A stretch of DNA of 64,000 nt from Colwellia piezophila ATCC BAA-637 (GCF_000378625.1 NZ_KB905166.1:1-64000); one strand, 5' to 3'. Shown: positions 29,085-38,681, counted from the stretch's first letter. Program-made: numbers and translations. Notes: generated from the sequence alone by a model not told the origin.

Positions 29085-29918
29085 ATGTTTAACAGTACCG
29101 AAAATTATATTGCGTCTGACGATCTCCGCTTAGCCGTTAATGCTGCTATCACGTTAGAAAAACCGTTATTGATTAAAGGCGAGCCCGGCACAGGTAAGAC
29201 ACAATTAGCGGAAGAGTTGGCTAAGTCACTCAATTGTAAATTGTACCAATGGCACATCAAATCAACCACCAAAGCGCAGCAAGGTTTGTACGAATATGAC
29301 GCGGTATCGCGCTTACGTGACAGTCAACTCGGAGATGAACGGGTAAATGATATCGGTAACTATATTATTAAAGGCAAATTATGGCAGGCGTTCGAAGAAG
29401 AACAACGCTGTATATTGCTCATTGATGAAATAGATAAAGCGGATATTGAATTTCCGAACGATTTATTACAAGAACTTGATAAAATGGAGTTCTTTGTTTA
29501 TGAAACCCAGCAGGTTATCAAAGCAAAACAAAGACCGATCATCATTATTACCTCAAATAATGAAAAAGAATTACCAGATGCCTTTTTAAGACGCTGCTTT
29601 TTCCATTACATCAAGTTCCCAACAAAAGTTGAAATGCAACAAATTATTGATGTTCATCACCCCCACGTTAAACAAGATTTACTCGCCCAAACACTCGAAG
29701 TGTTTTTTGAGCTAAGAGAATTAAAGGGCATTAAGAAAAAGCCTTCCACGTCAGAATTAATCGATTGGTTAAAACTACTGATGGCTGATGATATATCTCA
29801 AGAGGTATTAATGGATAATAAATCAGGCGTTATTCCGCTATTTGGCGCTCTATTAAAGAATGAACAAGACGTTTCTTTAATGGAGAAACTCGCCTTTATG
29901 AGTCGTAGAAACAGGTAG
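29085..29918 (+). CDS. MoxR-family AAA+ ATPase
   Basis: 277 residues: Walker A GEPGTGKTQLAEELA (about residues 29-43), Walker B CILLIDEIDKAD, sensor 1 IIITSNNEKELPDAFLRRCFF with the arginine finger. MoxR ATPases act as chaperones that insert cofactors or remodel complexes, usually with a VWA partner. The VWA gene follows after only 7 bases, so the two form an operon. Confidence 0.9.
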   Translation: MFNSTENYIASDDLRLAVNAAITLEKPLLIKGEPGTGKTQLAEELAKSLNCKLYQWHIKSTTKAQQGLYEYDAVSRLRDSQLGDERVNDIGNYIIKGKLWQAFEEEQRCILLIDEIDKADIEFPNDLLQELDKMEFFVYETQQVIKAKQRPIIIITSNNEKELPDAFLRRCFFHYIKFPTKVEMQQIIDVHHPHVKQDLLAQTLEVFFELRELKGIKKKPSTSELIDWLKLLMADDISQEVLMDNKSGVIPLFGALLKNEQDVSLMEKLAFMSRRNR

Positions 29919-29925
29919 TAGCGCC

Positions 29926-31098
29926 GTGTTCATTGATTTTTTCCTAACCCTAAAAAAACACAAAATACCCTGTAGTTTACGCGAGCTGTTAGATTTAATT
30001 GCCCTGTTAAAAAAGGGTGTTATTTTCGCGGATGTGGATGCATTTTATAATCTTGCCAAAATAGTGATGGTTAAAGATGAAATTCACTTTGATAAGTATG
30101 ATCGCGCCTTTGCTGAATATTTCAAAGGCATTGAACAAATTGATATTTTTGACCGTTTGTTACCGGAAGATTGGTTAAGAAAAGAGTTTGAAAAACAGCT
30201 CAGCATCGAAGAAAAAGAAAAACTTAAGTCGTTAGGCGGCCTTGATGAATTAATGAAGGCGCTAAAGGAGCGACTTGAAGAACAGAAAAAACGCCATGCT
30301 GGCGGTAGTAAATGGGTTGGTACTGGTGGTACATCGCCCTTTGGCGCGTATGGTTATAACCCAGAAGGTATTAGAGTAGGGCAGGATAAAAACCGTAACA
30401 ACAGTGCGGTAAAGGTTTGGGACAAACGTGAGTTTAAAAACTTCGACCAAGACCGTGAATTAGGCTCAAGAAATATCAAGTTGGCGCTGAAAAAATTACG
30501 TAAATTTGCCCGAACTGGTGCCAGTGAAAAATTGGATATCAATACCACGATAACGGCAACGGCGAAAAATGGCGGCTATTTAGACGTACACATGGAGCCA
30601 GAACGTCATAACGCGGTAAAAGTGTTAATGTTCTTCGATATTGGCGGCTCTATGGATGAATACATTCAGACCTGCGAAGAATTATTTTCTGCAGCGCACA
30701 GTGAATTTAAACATTTAGAGTTCTTCTATTTTCATAACTGTGTGTACGAAAAGGTTTGGCGCGACAACCAAAGACGTTACACCGAAACCATTGAGATAGA
30801 AGAAATCATCAGAACCTTTGGCGCTGACTATAAGGTGATTTTTGTTGGTGATGCGACCATGGGGCCTTACGAAATCACCTATCCTGGCGGTAGTGTTGAA
30901 CACTGGAATGAAAAACCAGGGGCTGATTATATGAATAGACTAACCAGCCACTTTAGCAAAGTAGCTTGGTTAAATCCGCAGCCAGAGCCAGAGTGGTCAT
31001 ATTATCACTCTATAGCGCTGATCAATGAGTTGATAAACCATAAAATGTTTCCGTTAACCGTTGATGGCATAGGACGAGCGATAAAAGAGATCAGCTAA
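29926..31098 (+). CDS. VWA-domain protein, CoxE-like partner of the MoxR ATPase
   Basis: 390 residues, starting at GTG with AGG 10-13 bases upstream. The N-terminal half is helical and charged; the C-terminal half is a von Willebrand A domain with a MIDAS-like motif in LMFFDIGGSMDEY (DxGxS instead of DxSxS) and further acidic residues in FVGDATMGPYE. Together with the preceding ATPase it should form a two-part chaperone for an unknown client. No cofactor enzyme is adjacent. Confidence 0.85.
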   Translation: MFIDFFLTLKKHKIPCSLRELLDLIALLKKGVIFADVDAFYNLAKIVMVKDEIHFDKYDRAFAEYFKGIEQIDIFDRLLPEDWLRKEFEKQLSIEEKEKLKSLGGLDELMKALKERLEEQKKRHAGGSKWVGTGGTSPFGAYGYNPEGIRVGQDKNRNNSAVKVWDKREFKNFDQDRELGSRNIKLALKKLRKFARTGASEKLDINTTITATAKNGGYLDVHMEPERHNAVKVLMFFDIGGSMDEYIQTCEELFSAAHSEFKHLEFFYFHNCVYEKVWRDNQRRYTETIEIEEIIRTFGADYKVIFVGDATMGPYEITYPGGSVEHWNEKPGADYMNRLTSHFSKVAWLNPQPEPEWSYYHSIALINELINHKMFPLTVDGIGRAIKEIS

Positions 31099-31240
31099 TT
31101 TGATTTGCCGTTCATTAAATAACGACTATCTTTTATTAAATAAGTTAACTTAACTTAAATTCAATAAAGCCCAATCTTGCTTTAACCGTGCGAGCTAGGG
31201 TAATGGAAAGTCATCAGTCAACCGGTGTATGGAATGTTAT

Positions 31241-31777
31241 ATGAGAGATATTAGAGTTTTGAGTATGCTCTGCATTGTATTACTTATCAGTGCTTGTTCG
31301 AATAACGATTGGCGTACAGCGAGTAGACAGCCTGCAGGTATTGCCTCTGCGCCAAGTGAAGATAACAGAGCAATCATTGAATTCTATGCGGCGGATGCTT
31401 TTAGTTGGCGTGGCTGGTTTGCTGTTCATCCTTGGATCGTCATCAAAGAAGAAAAAGCCATGGAATATAGGGTTTATGAGGTGATTGGTTGGCAAGTAAA
31501 ACAAGGATTACCTGCCATTAGACAATATCAAACCTTAACACCTGATAGATATTGGTATGGCTCAAAACCTGAGTTATTACTTTCTATTAAAGGTGAAAAA
31601 GCCGCAATGCTCATTCCTAAGGTTTTGCAGGCTATCGCCCTTTATCCTTGGGCAAATGAGTATAGTGTTTTCCCAGGTCCTAATAGCAATACCTTTGTCG
31701 CTTGGATTGGTCTTCAAGTACCAGAGCTTGGTTTAGAGTTACCTTTTAGTGCCATTGGCAGTGGTTACGCGGATTAA
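31241..31777 (+). CDS. DUF3750 lipoprotein
   Basis: About 178 residues with a lipobox (CIVLLISAC). The mature part fits DUF3750: AIIEFYAADAFSWRGWFAVHPWIVIK, YEVIGWQV, YPWANEYSVFPGPNSNTFVAWI, and the C-terminal LPFSAIGSGY. I choose the ATG at 31241 (GGA upstream); an in-frame ATG at 31229 is possible. Function unknown; it would be attached to the periplasmic face of a membrane. Confidence 0.8.
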   Translation: MRDIRVLSMLCIVLLISACSNNDWRTASRQPAGIASAPSEDNRAIIEFYAADAFSWRGWFAVHPWIVIKEEKAMEYRVYEVIGWQVKQGLPAIRQYQTLTPDRYWYGSKPELLLSIKGEKAAMLIPKVLQAIALYPWANEYSVFPGPNSNTFVAWIGLQVPELGLELPFSAIGSGYAD

Positions 31778-31901
31778 CTTTCGTGTGACTAAAGCGGAGG
31801 ATCTGCAAGCAATGATCATAGGATGTAAATAACTAAAATGACATCCCATTTCACACATCACCTTTCACCGTACACGCCATCACAGGCACAAGTAAAACCG
31901 A

Positions 31902-32459
31902 TTACTGACAGTTTTTATCTTTTTTGTTTTTGACATCATAATCATAAACATTGCCGATTTTATCAATTTTAAAATGACAACAATCGTCAAATACCTGCTT
32001 AAGTAAACCTCTACTTTTTTGCACACGGGATTTTAAGGTCGAATAGCTTATACCCATCTGCTGTGCATATTGCTTTTGTGATTGATTATGTAAATCTATC
32101 GCGGTTAACAAACTCGCGTCTTTATCAGGCAGTGCGTTTATAAAAGGAGATATGCAGTTTGATAAATCAACTGAGCTCTGTGGTGATTCTTCAAGGGCAA
32201 AAATCTCCTCATCACTTGCCACTTGCGCACGGGCATTTTTTCGGCTTTTCTGGCGGTAATAATCAATGATGGTATTATTAGCGATTTGAAATAACCACGA
32301 ATTAACACTTTTTTGTGTTTTTACCGCATCGAGATTGTTATAGGTTTTTATTAAAATATCTTGCAATAAATCGTCTACATCCGCTTCATTGGCAACCTTA
32401 GCGTGTAAAAATCGCTTCAACGCCGCTCGGTATTCTAACCATATATCTTCAACTTTCAT
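31902..32459 (-). CDS. sigZ: ECF RNA polymerase sigma factor, SigZ type
   Basis: 185 residues. Region 2 (EADVDDLLQDILIKTYNNL, SVNSWLFQIANNTIIDYYRQK) and region 4 (QKQYAQQMGISYSTLKSRVQKSRGLLKQ) are clear. The tail CCHFKIDKIGNVYDYD is characteristic of the SigZ subgroup. No anti-sigma gene is adjacent. It is transcribed away from arsH. Confidence 0.9.
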   Translation of the reverse strand: MKVEDIWLEYRAALKRFLHAKVANEADVDDLLQDILIKTYNNLDAVKTQKSVNSWLFQIANNTIIDYYRQKSRKNARAQVASDEEIFALEESPQSSVDLSNCISPFINALPDKDASLLTAIDLHNQSQKQYAQQMGISYSTLKSRVQKSRGLLKQVFDDCCHFKIDKIGNVYDYDVKNKKDKNCQ

Positions 32460-32648
32460 TTACTGACAATCTCAGCTGCTATCTCTGCCTCTATAGTAAA
32501 CCAACAACAAGCACAAAAGACTAAAAAGTTAGTTGAATTAAGCTACTTATTTACACTTTGGCCATCATTTATTATGTTTTTTATCTTTTTTTTCGTCTTT
32601 TCCCAAGGTCAGTCGTCTTATGGGTAAATGAACTAATGAGAGATATTT

Positions 32649-33323
32649 ATGAACTTCTTACAAAACGAACAATTTAACCTAAAACCAACAGTTAACACCG
32701 TTAGCATTCATAAGCCTAGAGTATTGATGTTATATGGCTCATTACGTGAAAGATCATTTAGTCGGTTAACCGCTGAAGAAGCAGGGCGAATATTAGAAAG
32801 TATGGGCGCTGAAGTGAAGTTCTTTAATCCTAAAGGATTGCCACTCTTTGATAATAGTGATTCAGCTGAGCACCCTAAAGTAATCGAATTACGAGAATTA
32901 GTGCAATGGTCTGAAGCACAAGTATGGTCATCACCAGAGATTCACGGCAACATGTCAGGGGTAATGAAAACTCAAATAGATTGGATCCCTTTATCAATGG
33001 GCGCAGTAAGGCCAACACAAGGTAAAACCTTAGCGGTAATGCAAGTAACCGGTGGCTCACAAAGCTTTAACGCAGTCAACAACATGAGGTTATTAGGGCG
33101 TTGGATGAGAATGTTAACAATCCCAAATCAATCGTCTGTTGCAAAAGCTTATAACGAGTTTACCGAGGCGGGCATTATGAAAGCTTCGCCCTACAGAAAC
33201 CGACTTGTTGATGTGATGGAAGAGTTGATGCGTTTCACTTATTTAACCCGAGATCAAAGTGAATTTTTACTCGACAGATACAGCGAAAGAAGTGCTGAGC
33301 AAACTAAATTGTTAGTGGTTTAA
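32649..33323 (+). CDS. arsH: NADPH-dependent FMN reductase ArsH
   Basis: 224 residues with the ArsH flavodoxin-like pattern: [20 protein letters not shown] (FMN phosphate loop), [23 protein letters not shown], and [23 protein letters not shown]. ArsH proteins are NADPH:FMN oxidoreductases often found in arsenic loci, some oxidising trivalent organoarsenicals. No other ars gene is in the window, so an arsenic role is not certain. Divergent from sigZ across a gap of about 190 bases. Confidence 0.92.
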   Translation: MNFLQNEQFNLKPTVNTVSIHKPRVLMLYGSLRERSFSRLTAEEAGRILESMGAEVKFFNPKGLPLFDNSDSAEHPKVIELRELVQWSEAQVWSSPEIHGNMSGVMKTQIDWIPLSMGAVRPTQGKTLAVMQVTGGSQSFNAVNNMRLLGRWMRMLTIPNQSSVAKAYNEFTEAGIMKASPYRNRLVDVMEELMRFTYLTRDQSEFLLDRYSERSAEQTKLLVV

Positions 33324-33630
33324 CTTCCTAAAAATAAAGAGCCCAACAAATAGAGAGGCCAACAAGTGCAGAGCTAAACAAAAACTAAATATTATGCCAG
33401 TCACTTAATTGCTGGCAACTGCCATGGTATCCCCAGCTGGAGTGGGTTTATAACCCTGGCGAAGCTCCTTTGCACGACCAAGTAATAGTTCCCCCAAAGT
33501 CCAGATTCAGCCGGGTAACCTAGCTGTTTGATGGCATTGGCTTCTAAGTATCGAGCGTTCATCTTGTCTGGATTTGAGCATGTCACATTGTTAAGTAGTC
33601 AGTACTGATAGCTCAAAATCAAAATCAAAA
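33324..33630. other. intergenic region with a GC-rich hairpin-dense block (33405-33590)
   Basis: The block at about 33405-33590 is visibly richer in G+C than its flanks and contains several self-complementary pieces (GGGTT-TAT-AACCC near 33445; CAGC...GCTG around AGCCGGGTAACCTAGCT near 33508). A 61-codon frame lies on the minus strand, but the translation fits no family. It could be a structured RNA, a repeat element or a gene relic; I could not assign it. Confidence 0.35.
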
Positions 33631-35253
33631 TCACAATTGGTCATCTATAGGAAGCAAACCAAATAGTAACTCGCCAAATACTTTCAAAAAGTTAGCATTT
33701 GGTTCATGTTTATGAATAACCATTTTTCCATTTTCTTCTCCCCGCCAACGCAAGTGACTATGGCCTTTGTCATTCGTTTCCAAGAATACTTGGTAGCTAT
33801 TTCGAGGGTTAATATCTGTTAATAATGCCTGTTTAACTTTTTTTGCTAAGGCTATATTTTCGATTACGATAACAACTTCAGTATTTATTAATGTTGATCG
33901 GGGATCAATATTAAAACTGCCAATTAACACGCGTTTATCATCAATAACCGAAACTTTAGCATGTAAACCAATAGCCGTATCTCGATATTTTTCAGCGGTA
34001 TAATCATTACGATCAAGGGCATCTTCGCGCATTTCATAGAGTTCTACTCCAGCTTCTAGCAGTGACTTACGTCGATCGGCATAACCATATTGTGCCATGG
34101 TGACATCATTGGAAGAAAGTGAGTTGGTCAATACTGTAATTTTAACGCCGTTATCAACGAGCTTTTTAGCCTGTGCAATCATTTGTTCAGTAGGTATAAA
34201 ATAAGGAGAGCTAGTTATCGAGCTTTTTTGCTCAGTCAAATTGGCACGCCGTAATCGGTTATAAGCATGAGTCGATTGATCTTGTAGATCTTTGCGCGGC
34301 GGATCAGCATAAACGCTGAGGGTTGCCCAATCTAGCTGATGTTCGAAGTTATTTAGTAAAGTTAACAGTTCTTCTCTAGCCGGAATTTGATAAGGGAAAT
34401 CTTTTAAATTGTTTATGCGCTTGCTAAAATCTTGTCTTGCGACAGCTAGTTCAGCTACCGAATAAATACTTTTTTCAATTAACTTAACATTGTAAGCCCA
34501 AGTGCTATTCCAATAATCATCAAACGCTACCGAAATATTTTCAACTTGTTGCCCTAATGCTAAGATATCCATATCTCGAAAATTTTTACGCTTATCAACA
34601 CCAAAATACATATTACCGATATTCCTACCGCCAAAAATAGCCAACTGATTATCAGCAATAAATAGTTTATTGTGCATGCGATGATTAATTCGCTCAAAAT
34701 TTCCTAACAAAGCCAAACTGCGCATAAAGGAACCTGAATACGAGCCACCCAGAGGGTTATATATTTTAATGGAAATATTGGGATGGTGATTTATATGAGC
34801 TAATCCAATTTGATTTTGATGAGACTCCCAAGAATTACTATCATCTATTAACAACCTAATTTGTACTCCTCTATCTGCGGCCCTCAGTACACCAGCCATT
34901 AATAACTGACCGACTTCATCATTTTTCCAATGGTAATATTGTAAATCAAGGGTGTGATCAGCAAGTTCAATGGCTGCAGTACGCACTAAAAAAGCATCTT
35001 TGCTATTATTAAGTAACGAAAAACCAGTTTTTTCAGTGATGTTTTCAGGCTGCAAACGTTGATAAAGGCTATATAAGGTTGATGGCTCTTTATTGGATAA
35101 ATGAAAAGTGGCGACCGACGTTGTATTATCAGGAAGGCTAGAGCTACAAGATGACAAGAAAAGTAAAATTAAAATTACCAAGTATAATTTTAAGAAAGGT
35201 GAGAGATATAATGAAGTGTTCACTGTTTTAAATGTCACTGTTTTAAATGTCAT
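33631..35253 (-). CDS. phospholipase D-family lipoprotein (cardiolipin-synthase-like)
   Basis: 540 residues. A lipoprotein signal (LILLFLSSC) is preceded by a duplicated MTFKTVTFKTV start, from a 15-bp tandem repeat. Two PLD motifs are present: HNKLFIADNQLAIFGGRN and HAKVSVIDDKRVLIGSFN, each with H-x-K-x4-D. The family transfers phosphatidyl groups or hydrolyses phosphodiesters; a periplasmic lipid-facing role is likely. It lies downstream of the outer-membrane protein gene on the same strand, but a strong terminator separates them. Confidence 0.88.
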   Translation of the reverse strand: MTFKTVTFKTVNTSLYLSPFLKLYLVILILLFLSSCSSSLPDNTTSVATFHLSNKEPSTLYSLYQRLQPENITEKTGFSLLNNSKDAFLVRTAAIELADHTLDLQYYHWKNDEVGQLLMAGVLRAADRGVQIRLLIDDSNSWESHQNQIGLAHINHHPNISIKIYNPLGGSYSGSFMRSLALLGNFERINHRMHNKLFIADNQLAIFGGRNIGNMYFGVDKRKNFRDMDILALGQQVENISVAFDDYWNSTWAYNVKLIEKSIYSVAELAVARQDFSKRINNLKDFPYQIPAREELLTLLNNFEHQLDWATLSVYADPPRKDLQDQSTHAYNRLRRANLTEQKSSITSSPYFIPTEQMIAQAKKLVDNGVKITVLTNSLSSNDVTMAQYGYADRRKSLLEAGVELYEMREDALDRNDYTAEKYRDTAIGLHAKVSVIDDKRVLIGSFNIDPRSTLINTEVVIVIENIALAKKVKQALLTDINPRNSYQVFLETNDKGHSHLRWRGEENGKMVIHKHEPNANFLKVFGELLFGLLPIDDQL

Positions 35254-35360
35254 TAGTTTAACCCATTGATGATTCGATAGTACTTACCTAAAACTAGTGT
35301 GCTCTAGAGGTAAAATCAACTGACCATAGCGGCAATTCATTATACGGTGAGGAAGAAACA

Positions 35361-35403
35361 ACAGATAACAGGAAAGATTATAATAATCTTTCCTGTTATC
35401 TGT
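35361..35403 (-). terminator. 20-bp perfect-stem terminator of the outer-membrane protein gene
   Basis: A 20-bp arm beginning ACAGATAACAGG, 3-nt loop and exact complement; on the minus strand it is followed by TTGTTTCTT. It lies 19 bases after the stop of the 35422-36195 gene. Confidence 0.85.
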
Positions 35404-35421
35404 AGTGATAAGCTTCATAAT

Positions 35422-36195
35422 TTAGAATTGGTAGTTGAATTCAATGCGGTGATCACCATCGCTAAAGCTAACGTGTTCATTCCAATTTGAAAAGTAGCGT
35501 AGATTAAAACGCGGTGTGAACTGATAAGATACTGCAACTTCATGGGTTAATAGTTGACTGTCACCAGCATAATTTTCATTTTGATATTTATCGCTACCGG
35601 TCAAGGTAGTTAACCATAACGGGTTATAGTTGACCCAGAGTTTGTCGGTTAAGGTAAATTTGCCATAAAAACCAACAACAGCAAAGGTGCCAGGTAATTT
35701 GAGGCCGTCTTCGCTATCGTTGGCAGCAGTTAAGCCGACACCAGCAAGTGGGTAAATCTGGACAAAGCCCCATTTGGGTAAAGCCTGAATTAGGCTATAG
35801 GATAAATCGACCGTTTTTTTGTCTATATTAAAAATAGCATCGATTTGGCTGCCACGACCATTAGTCATATCAACTTCAAAGTTCCGAAAGCGAATTGAAT
35901 CCAATGAATTGTCTACCGTTTCGTACAATGCTTCATCATTGTCTCGGATACCAAGTGATTCTCCCGATAACCCCTTAAATTCAAATAAATTCATTCCCAT
36001 CGTAGTGGCACTGCCAGTATCATAGGTTTGTCCTATTTTGAAGTTAATGCCTTTGTCTGTGATGCCAGCTCCTGCTTGGGTATAAACCGCCATAGGGTCG
36101 GACATATCTTGATATTCTTTTTCTTCGGCTTGAGCACTGCCATTAATCGCAGCTAGTGTGAAACCAAGGGCGATAAGGTTTTTGCGAAAGTTCAT
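35422..36195 (-). CDS. outer-membrane beta-barrel protein
   Basis: About 257 residues. Signal peptide ends NGSAQA. The mature protein alternates polar and hydrophobic residues in strand-like runs and ends HRIEFNYQF with a C-terminal Phe, the Bam recognition signature. No catalytic motif is seen; the family is not recognised beyond a porin-like barrel. The start is taken at 36195 because GGAAATG sits just upstream; an ATG at 36207 is in frame. Its promoter carries three 21-bp-spaced TGTGTAC-type repeats (36258-36305), linking it to hdeD, ppk2 and the coiled-coil gene. Confidence 0.75.
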   Translation of the reverse strand: MNFRKNLIALGFTLAAINGSAQAEEKEYQDMSDPMAVYTQAGAGITDKGINFKIGQTYDTGSATTMGMNLFEFKGLSGESLGIRDNDEALYETVDNSLDSIRFRNFEVDMTNGRGSQIDAIFNIDKKTVDLSYSLIQALPKWGFVQIYPLAGVGLTAANDSEDGLKLPGTFAVVGFYGKFTLTDKLWVNYNPLWLTTLTGSDKYQNENYAGDSQLLTHEVAVSYQFTPRFNLRYFSNWNEHVSFSDGDHRIEFNYQF

Positions 36196-36513
36196 CATCA
36201 TTTCCATCTATGTGCGTAGTTGTGAGATGAAGCTTATCGTCAACCTGCAGTCCAGGCTGTGTACTTTGTTATTATGAATGTGTACTTTTCTTAGGGTGAT
36301 GTGTCTTAGAAATGAAGTTAGCCATGGCAGTCTATTAACTTTGTCTGGTGCGCTAAGAAGGCAGGTTCGCCGGTTAATTTTGCATGTATTAAGTTGCTGA
36401 ATACGAGAAATCTGCATTGTGAACTGCTCAATACTTGAATTGTTATGGTTTACTCGACACTAACTAATTACTGCTATGCTAAGGTTTATTAATCATGGTT
36501 TTGGGGCTAATAA
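36196..36513. other. 318-bp divergent intergenic region
   Basis: Contains the triple TGTGTAC array at 36258-36305 for the leftward gene. Nothing distinctive was seen for the rightward lipid-kinase gene beyond AT-rich promoter-like sequence. Confidence 0.5.
36258..36305 (-). promoter_or_regulatory. 21-bp-spaced TGTGTAC array, three copies (outer-membrane protein promoter)
   Basis: TGTGTAC at 36258 and 36279 and TGTGTC at 36300, exact 21-bp period (two helical turns), read on the plus strand upstream of a minus-strand gene. A GATAAG hexamer (4 of 6 to TATAAT) lies 19 nt downstream of the proximal copy on the coding strand, so the proximal repeat would overlap the -35 position. Confidence 0.65.
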
Positions 36514-37410
36514 ATGGAAAATATTCGTTTAATTATCAATGGGAAAAAATCTGGACTTGAGCCTGTTCGTGCTGCTATTTTTCAAGCAAGAACATATAGT
36601 GCTATTGACGTTAGGGTTACTTGGGAATCGGGTGATGTTGCTAGATTGGTTAAGGAAGCTTGCGAAGACGGTTGTAAGCGGCTTATTGTTGGTGGTGGTG
36701 ATGGTACAGTAAAAGAAATCGTTGACGCCTTTATGCACATCTCTTTCGATGACAGACCTGAACTCGCTATTTTACCTCTTGGCACCGCAAATGATTTTGC
36801 CACTGCTTGCACCATTCCCGCTGATTATTTTTCGGCTTTAAGATTAGCTCAACAGGGAAAAGCTCATTTGGTTGATTGTGTTAAAGCGAATGAACAGTAC
36901 TTTATTAATGTTGCTAGCGGTGGCTTTGGTGCCATAGTGACCACAAGTACACCGGTTGAATTGAAAAATTTCCTCGGCGGTGGCGCTTATACCCTAAACG
37001 GTTTGGTGCAAGCATTAAGTTTTACGCCTTACCATGGGGAATTTATATTACCTGATATTTCATTAACTAGTGATGTTATTGTTGGTGCTATTTGTAACTC
37101 AAAACAAGCAGGTGGAGGGCAGCAGTTAGCACCCAGTGCCCTCATTGATGATGGTTTACTTGATATTGTTGCTTTACTTAGTTTTCCAAAAGAGCATATC
37201 TTGCAAGTCATTGATGAGTTGCTTAATGCTCAAATAAATGGTGATTATGTTAAAAGATTTAGAGCGCCATGGGCTAAGTGGAAGTCTGATGTTGAGCTAC
37301 CGACTAACTTAGATGGTGAGCCTATTAAGGCAAATGAAATTTTTTATCAGGTAATGCCAAAAGCAATTAATTTGGTTTTACCAGAACATTGTCCGGTATT
37401 AATGGCTTAA
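36514..37410 (+). CDS. YegS/DAGK-type lipid kinase, copy 1
   Basis: 298 residues with a diacylglycerol-kinase catalytic domain: nucleotide-binding VGGGDGTVKEIV (about residues 66-77), LPLGTANDFATAC, VASGGFGA and a C-terminal NLDGEPI. The family phosphorylates lipids such as phosphatidylglycerol or diacylglycerol at the membrane. A decayed second copy of this gene lies at 42587-43361 next to a second hdeD copy. It converges on hdeD copy 1 across a shared terminator. Confidence 0.9.
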   Translation: MENIRLIINGKKSGLEPVRAAIFQARTYSAIDVRVTWESGDVARLVKEACEDGCKRLIVGGGDGTVKEIVDAFMHISFDDRPELAILPLGTANDFATACTIPADYFSALRLAQQGKAHLVDCVKANEQYFINVASGGFGAIVTTSTPVELKNFLGGGAYTLNGLVQALSFTPYHGEFILPDISLTSDVIVGAICNSKQAGGGQQLAPSALIDDGLLDIVALLSFPKEHILQVIDELLNAQINGDYVKRFRAPWAKWKSDVELPTNLDGEPIKANEIFYQVMPKAINLVLPEHCPVLMA

Positions 37411-37443
37411 TTTTGCTTTATTTTTCTTTATTAGAAAGGAAAA

Positions 37444-37474
37444 TGGCTTACTGGATATGCTGTCCAGTAAGCCA
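37444..37474. terminator. bidirectional terminator between lipid kinase and hdeD copy 1
   Basis: TGGCTTACTGGA, 7-nt loop, TCCAGTAAGCCA: a perfect 12-bp stem between two converging genes. Confidence 0.75.
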
Positions 37475-37545
37475 AAGGTTAGGCGAATAATTTAGCCTGA
37501 TTTTAGGTGTTTGTAGTGTCGATTTAGCCATTACACCAGCTAGGA

Positions 37546-38199
37546 TTATACTGTTTGAGCTGATGTTGATGTGTTGTCAACTTTTACTGTGTTATTTGAT
37601 TGCGAGTTCTTTAACGTTATTTCATTTTCTTCGTTAATGTCAGTTATCGCATTAACAAAACCAAAACCCGTTGCCGCCAGTAAAACTAAGTTAAAGCCAG
37701 TGAAAATGAACCGTACTCCAACTAAAGTACCGACAATATAAAAGCTAGATAAAGGCCATTGAGATATTAGTAAGCCAGCTAACACTAAACTGATAATCGC
37801 ACTAAATAACATCCAACCCCATCCTTTATTCTTACGCCCTTCATAAGTCGAAATCAGCCCTGATATGCCATCAACAATGAAGTAACTAACCGCTATCATT
37901 GCTAAAGCATACAAGTTTGCTACCGGGTTAATGAACATAAATACGCCTAATAGCGTTACAAAGATACCTGATATAAAACTCAAAACCTTGTGATGAGTTT
38001 TCTCTTTACTAAAGGCAAAGATACTTATGGTAAGTCCAGCAGCAACCATAGTTAAACTAATAAAGTTCGCAATGGTTAAGCCTGATAGAAAGGGCAAACT
38101 GATGCAAAGTACGCCGATCAAAGATAATGTGATACCGCCTGCCACATGTAGTTTTGCGTTGTTTTTTAGCAATTTTAATAATGTATCCATGATATTCAC
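37546..38199 (-). CDS. HdeD-family (DUF308) membrane protein, copy 1
   Basis: 217 residues with six hydrophobic segments in the DUF308/HdeD pattern of repeated helix pairs (GGITLSLIGVLCISLPFLSGL, SFISGIFVTLLGVFMFINP, SLVLAGLLISQWPLSSFYIVGTLVGVRFIFTGF). HdeD in E. coli is an inner-membrane protein linked to acid resistance at high cell density; the function here is inferred only from family. AGGTG lies upstream of the ATG. The promoter carries two TGTGTRC repeats (38271-38298). Copy 2 at 43433-44086 is very similar. Confidence 0.85.
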   Translation of the reverse strand: MNIMDTLLKLLKNNAKLHVAGGITLSLIGVLCISLPFLSGLTIANFISLTMVAAGLTISIFAFSKEKTHHKVLSFISGIFVTLLGVFMFINPVANLYALAMIAVSYFIVDGISGLISTYEGRKNKGWGWMLFSAIISLVLAGLLISQWPLSSFYIVGTLVGVRFIFTGFNLVLLAATGFGFVNAITDINEENEITLKNSQSNNTVKVDNTSTSAQTV

Positions 38200-38270
38200 C
38201 TTTTAAAGTAGTTATATAGATTAGCCGTTGAGCTGACCAATCTATTATTGATTATGATGGAGACTAGGTC

Positions 38271-38298
38271 TGTGTACTTTTACTGAATGTTTGTGTGC
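38271..38298 (-). promoter_or_regulatory. 21-bp-spaced TGTGTRC pair (hdeD copy 1 promoter)
   Basis: TGTGTAC at 38271 and TGTGTGC at 38292, 21 bp apart. On the coding (minus) strand AATAAT at 38249-38244, 5 of 6 to TATAAT, begins after a 21-nt gap, placing the proximal repeat over the -35 region. Confidence 0.7.
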
Positions 38299-38391
38299 AT
38301 AAAAAGTGTATTAGGTTGAGCAATCCATTTCTAAATGACGTTAATACTCTGCGTTGATTATATCGGATATGGTGTCTATATTACTTATACT

Positions 38392-38681
38392 CGTATGACT
38401 GATAAGATGGAAAGTAAAATCCTTTCTATGTTCAGTCTTGGCATAAGTTCCCGCGACATTACCCCGATGTCGAAGACATGTATGGCATAAACGTCTTAAC
38501 AGGCACAATTAGTAGCGTTAATGACAAACTTATACTGAGCTAAACACATGGCAACTACCCAATTTTCTGGCTTGGTGCGATTCACTTTAAAGTAAAAGAA
38601 AATGGTAGCTATGCCAAGAAGGCGATTTATACCCTTCTCGGGCTTAATCTGCAGGAAAAAAAGGAAATATTGGCTTTATAG
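38392..38681 (+). pseudogene. IS256-family transposase remnant
   Basis: Pieces in more than one frame read as the central part of a mutator-type transposase: MESKILSMFSLGISSRDI, then EDMYGINVLTGTISSVNDKL after a frameshift, then LGAIHFKVKENGSYAKKAIY and LLGLNLQEKKEILAL with the D of the usual YLDAI motif replaced. Frameshifts and stops make it dead. No terminal repeats were found. It lies just beyond the end of the duplicated YegS-hdeD segment. Confidence 0.75.

Noticed and set aside
33405..33590. Cyclic di-GMP-I (GEMM) riboswitch
   Set aside because: GCCGGGTAACC resembles the GEMM 3' motif, but the GCAAACC/GAAA/ACGCAAAGC elements are not present at the required spacing on either strand.
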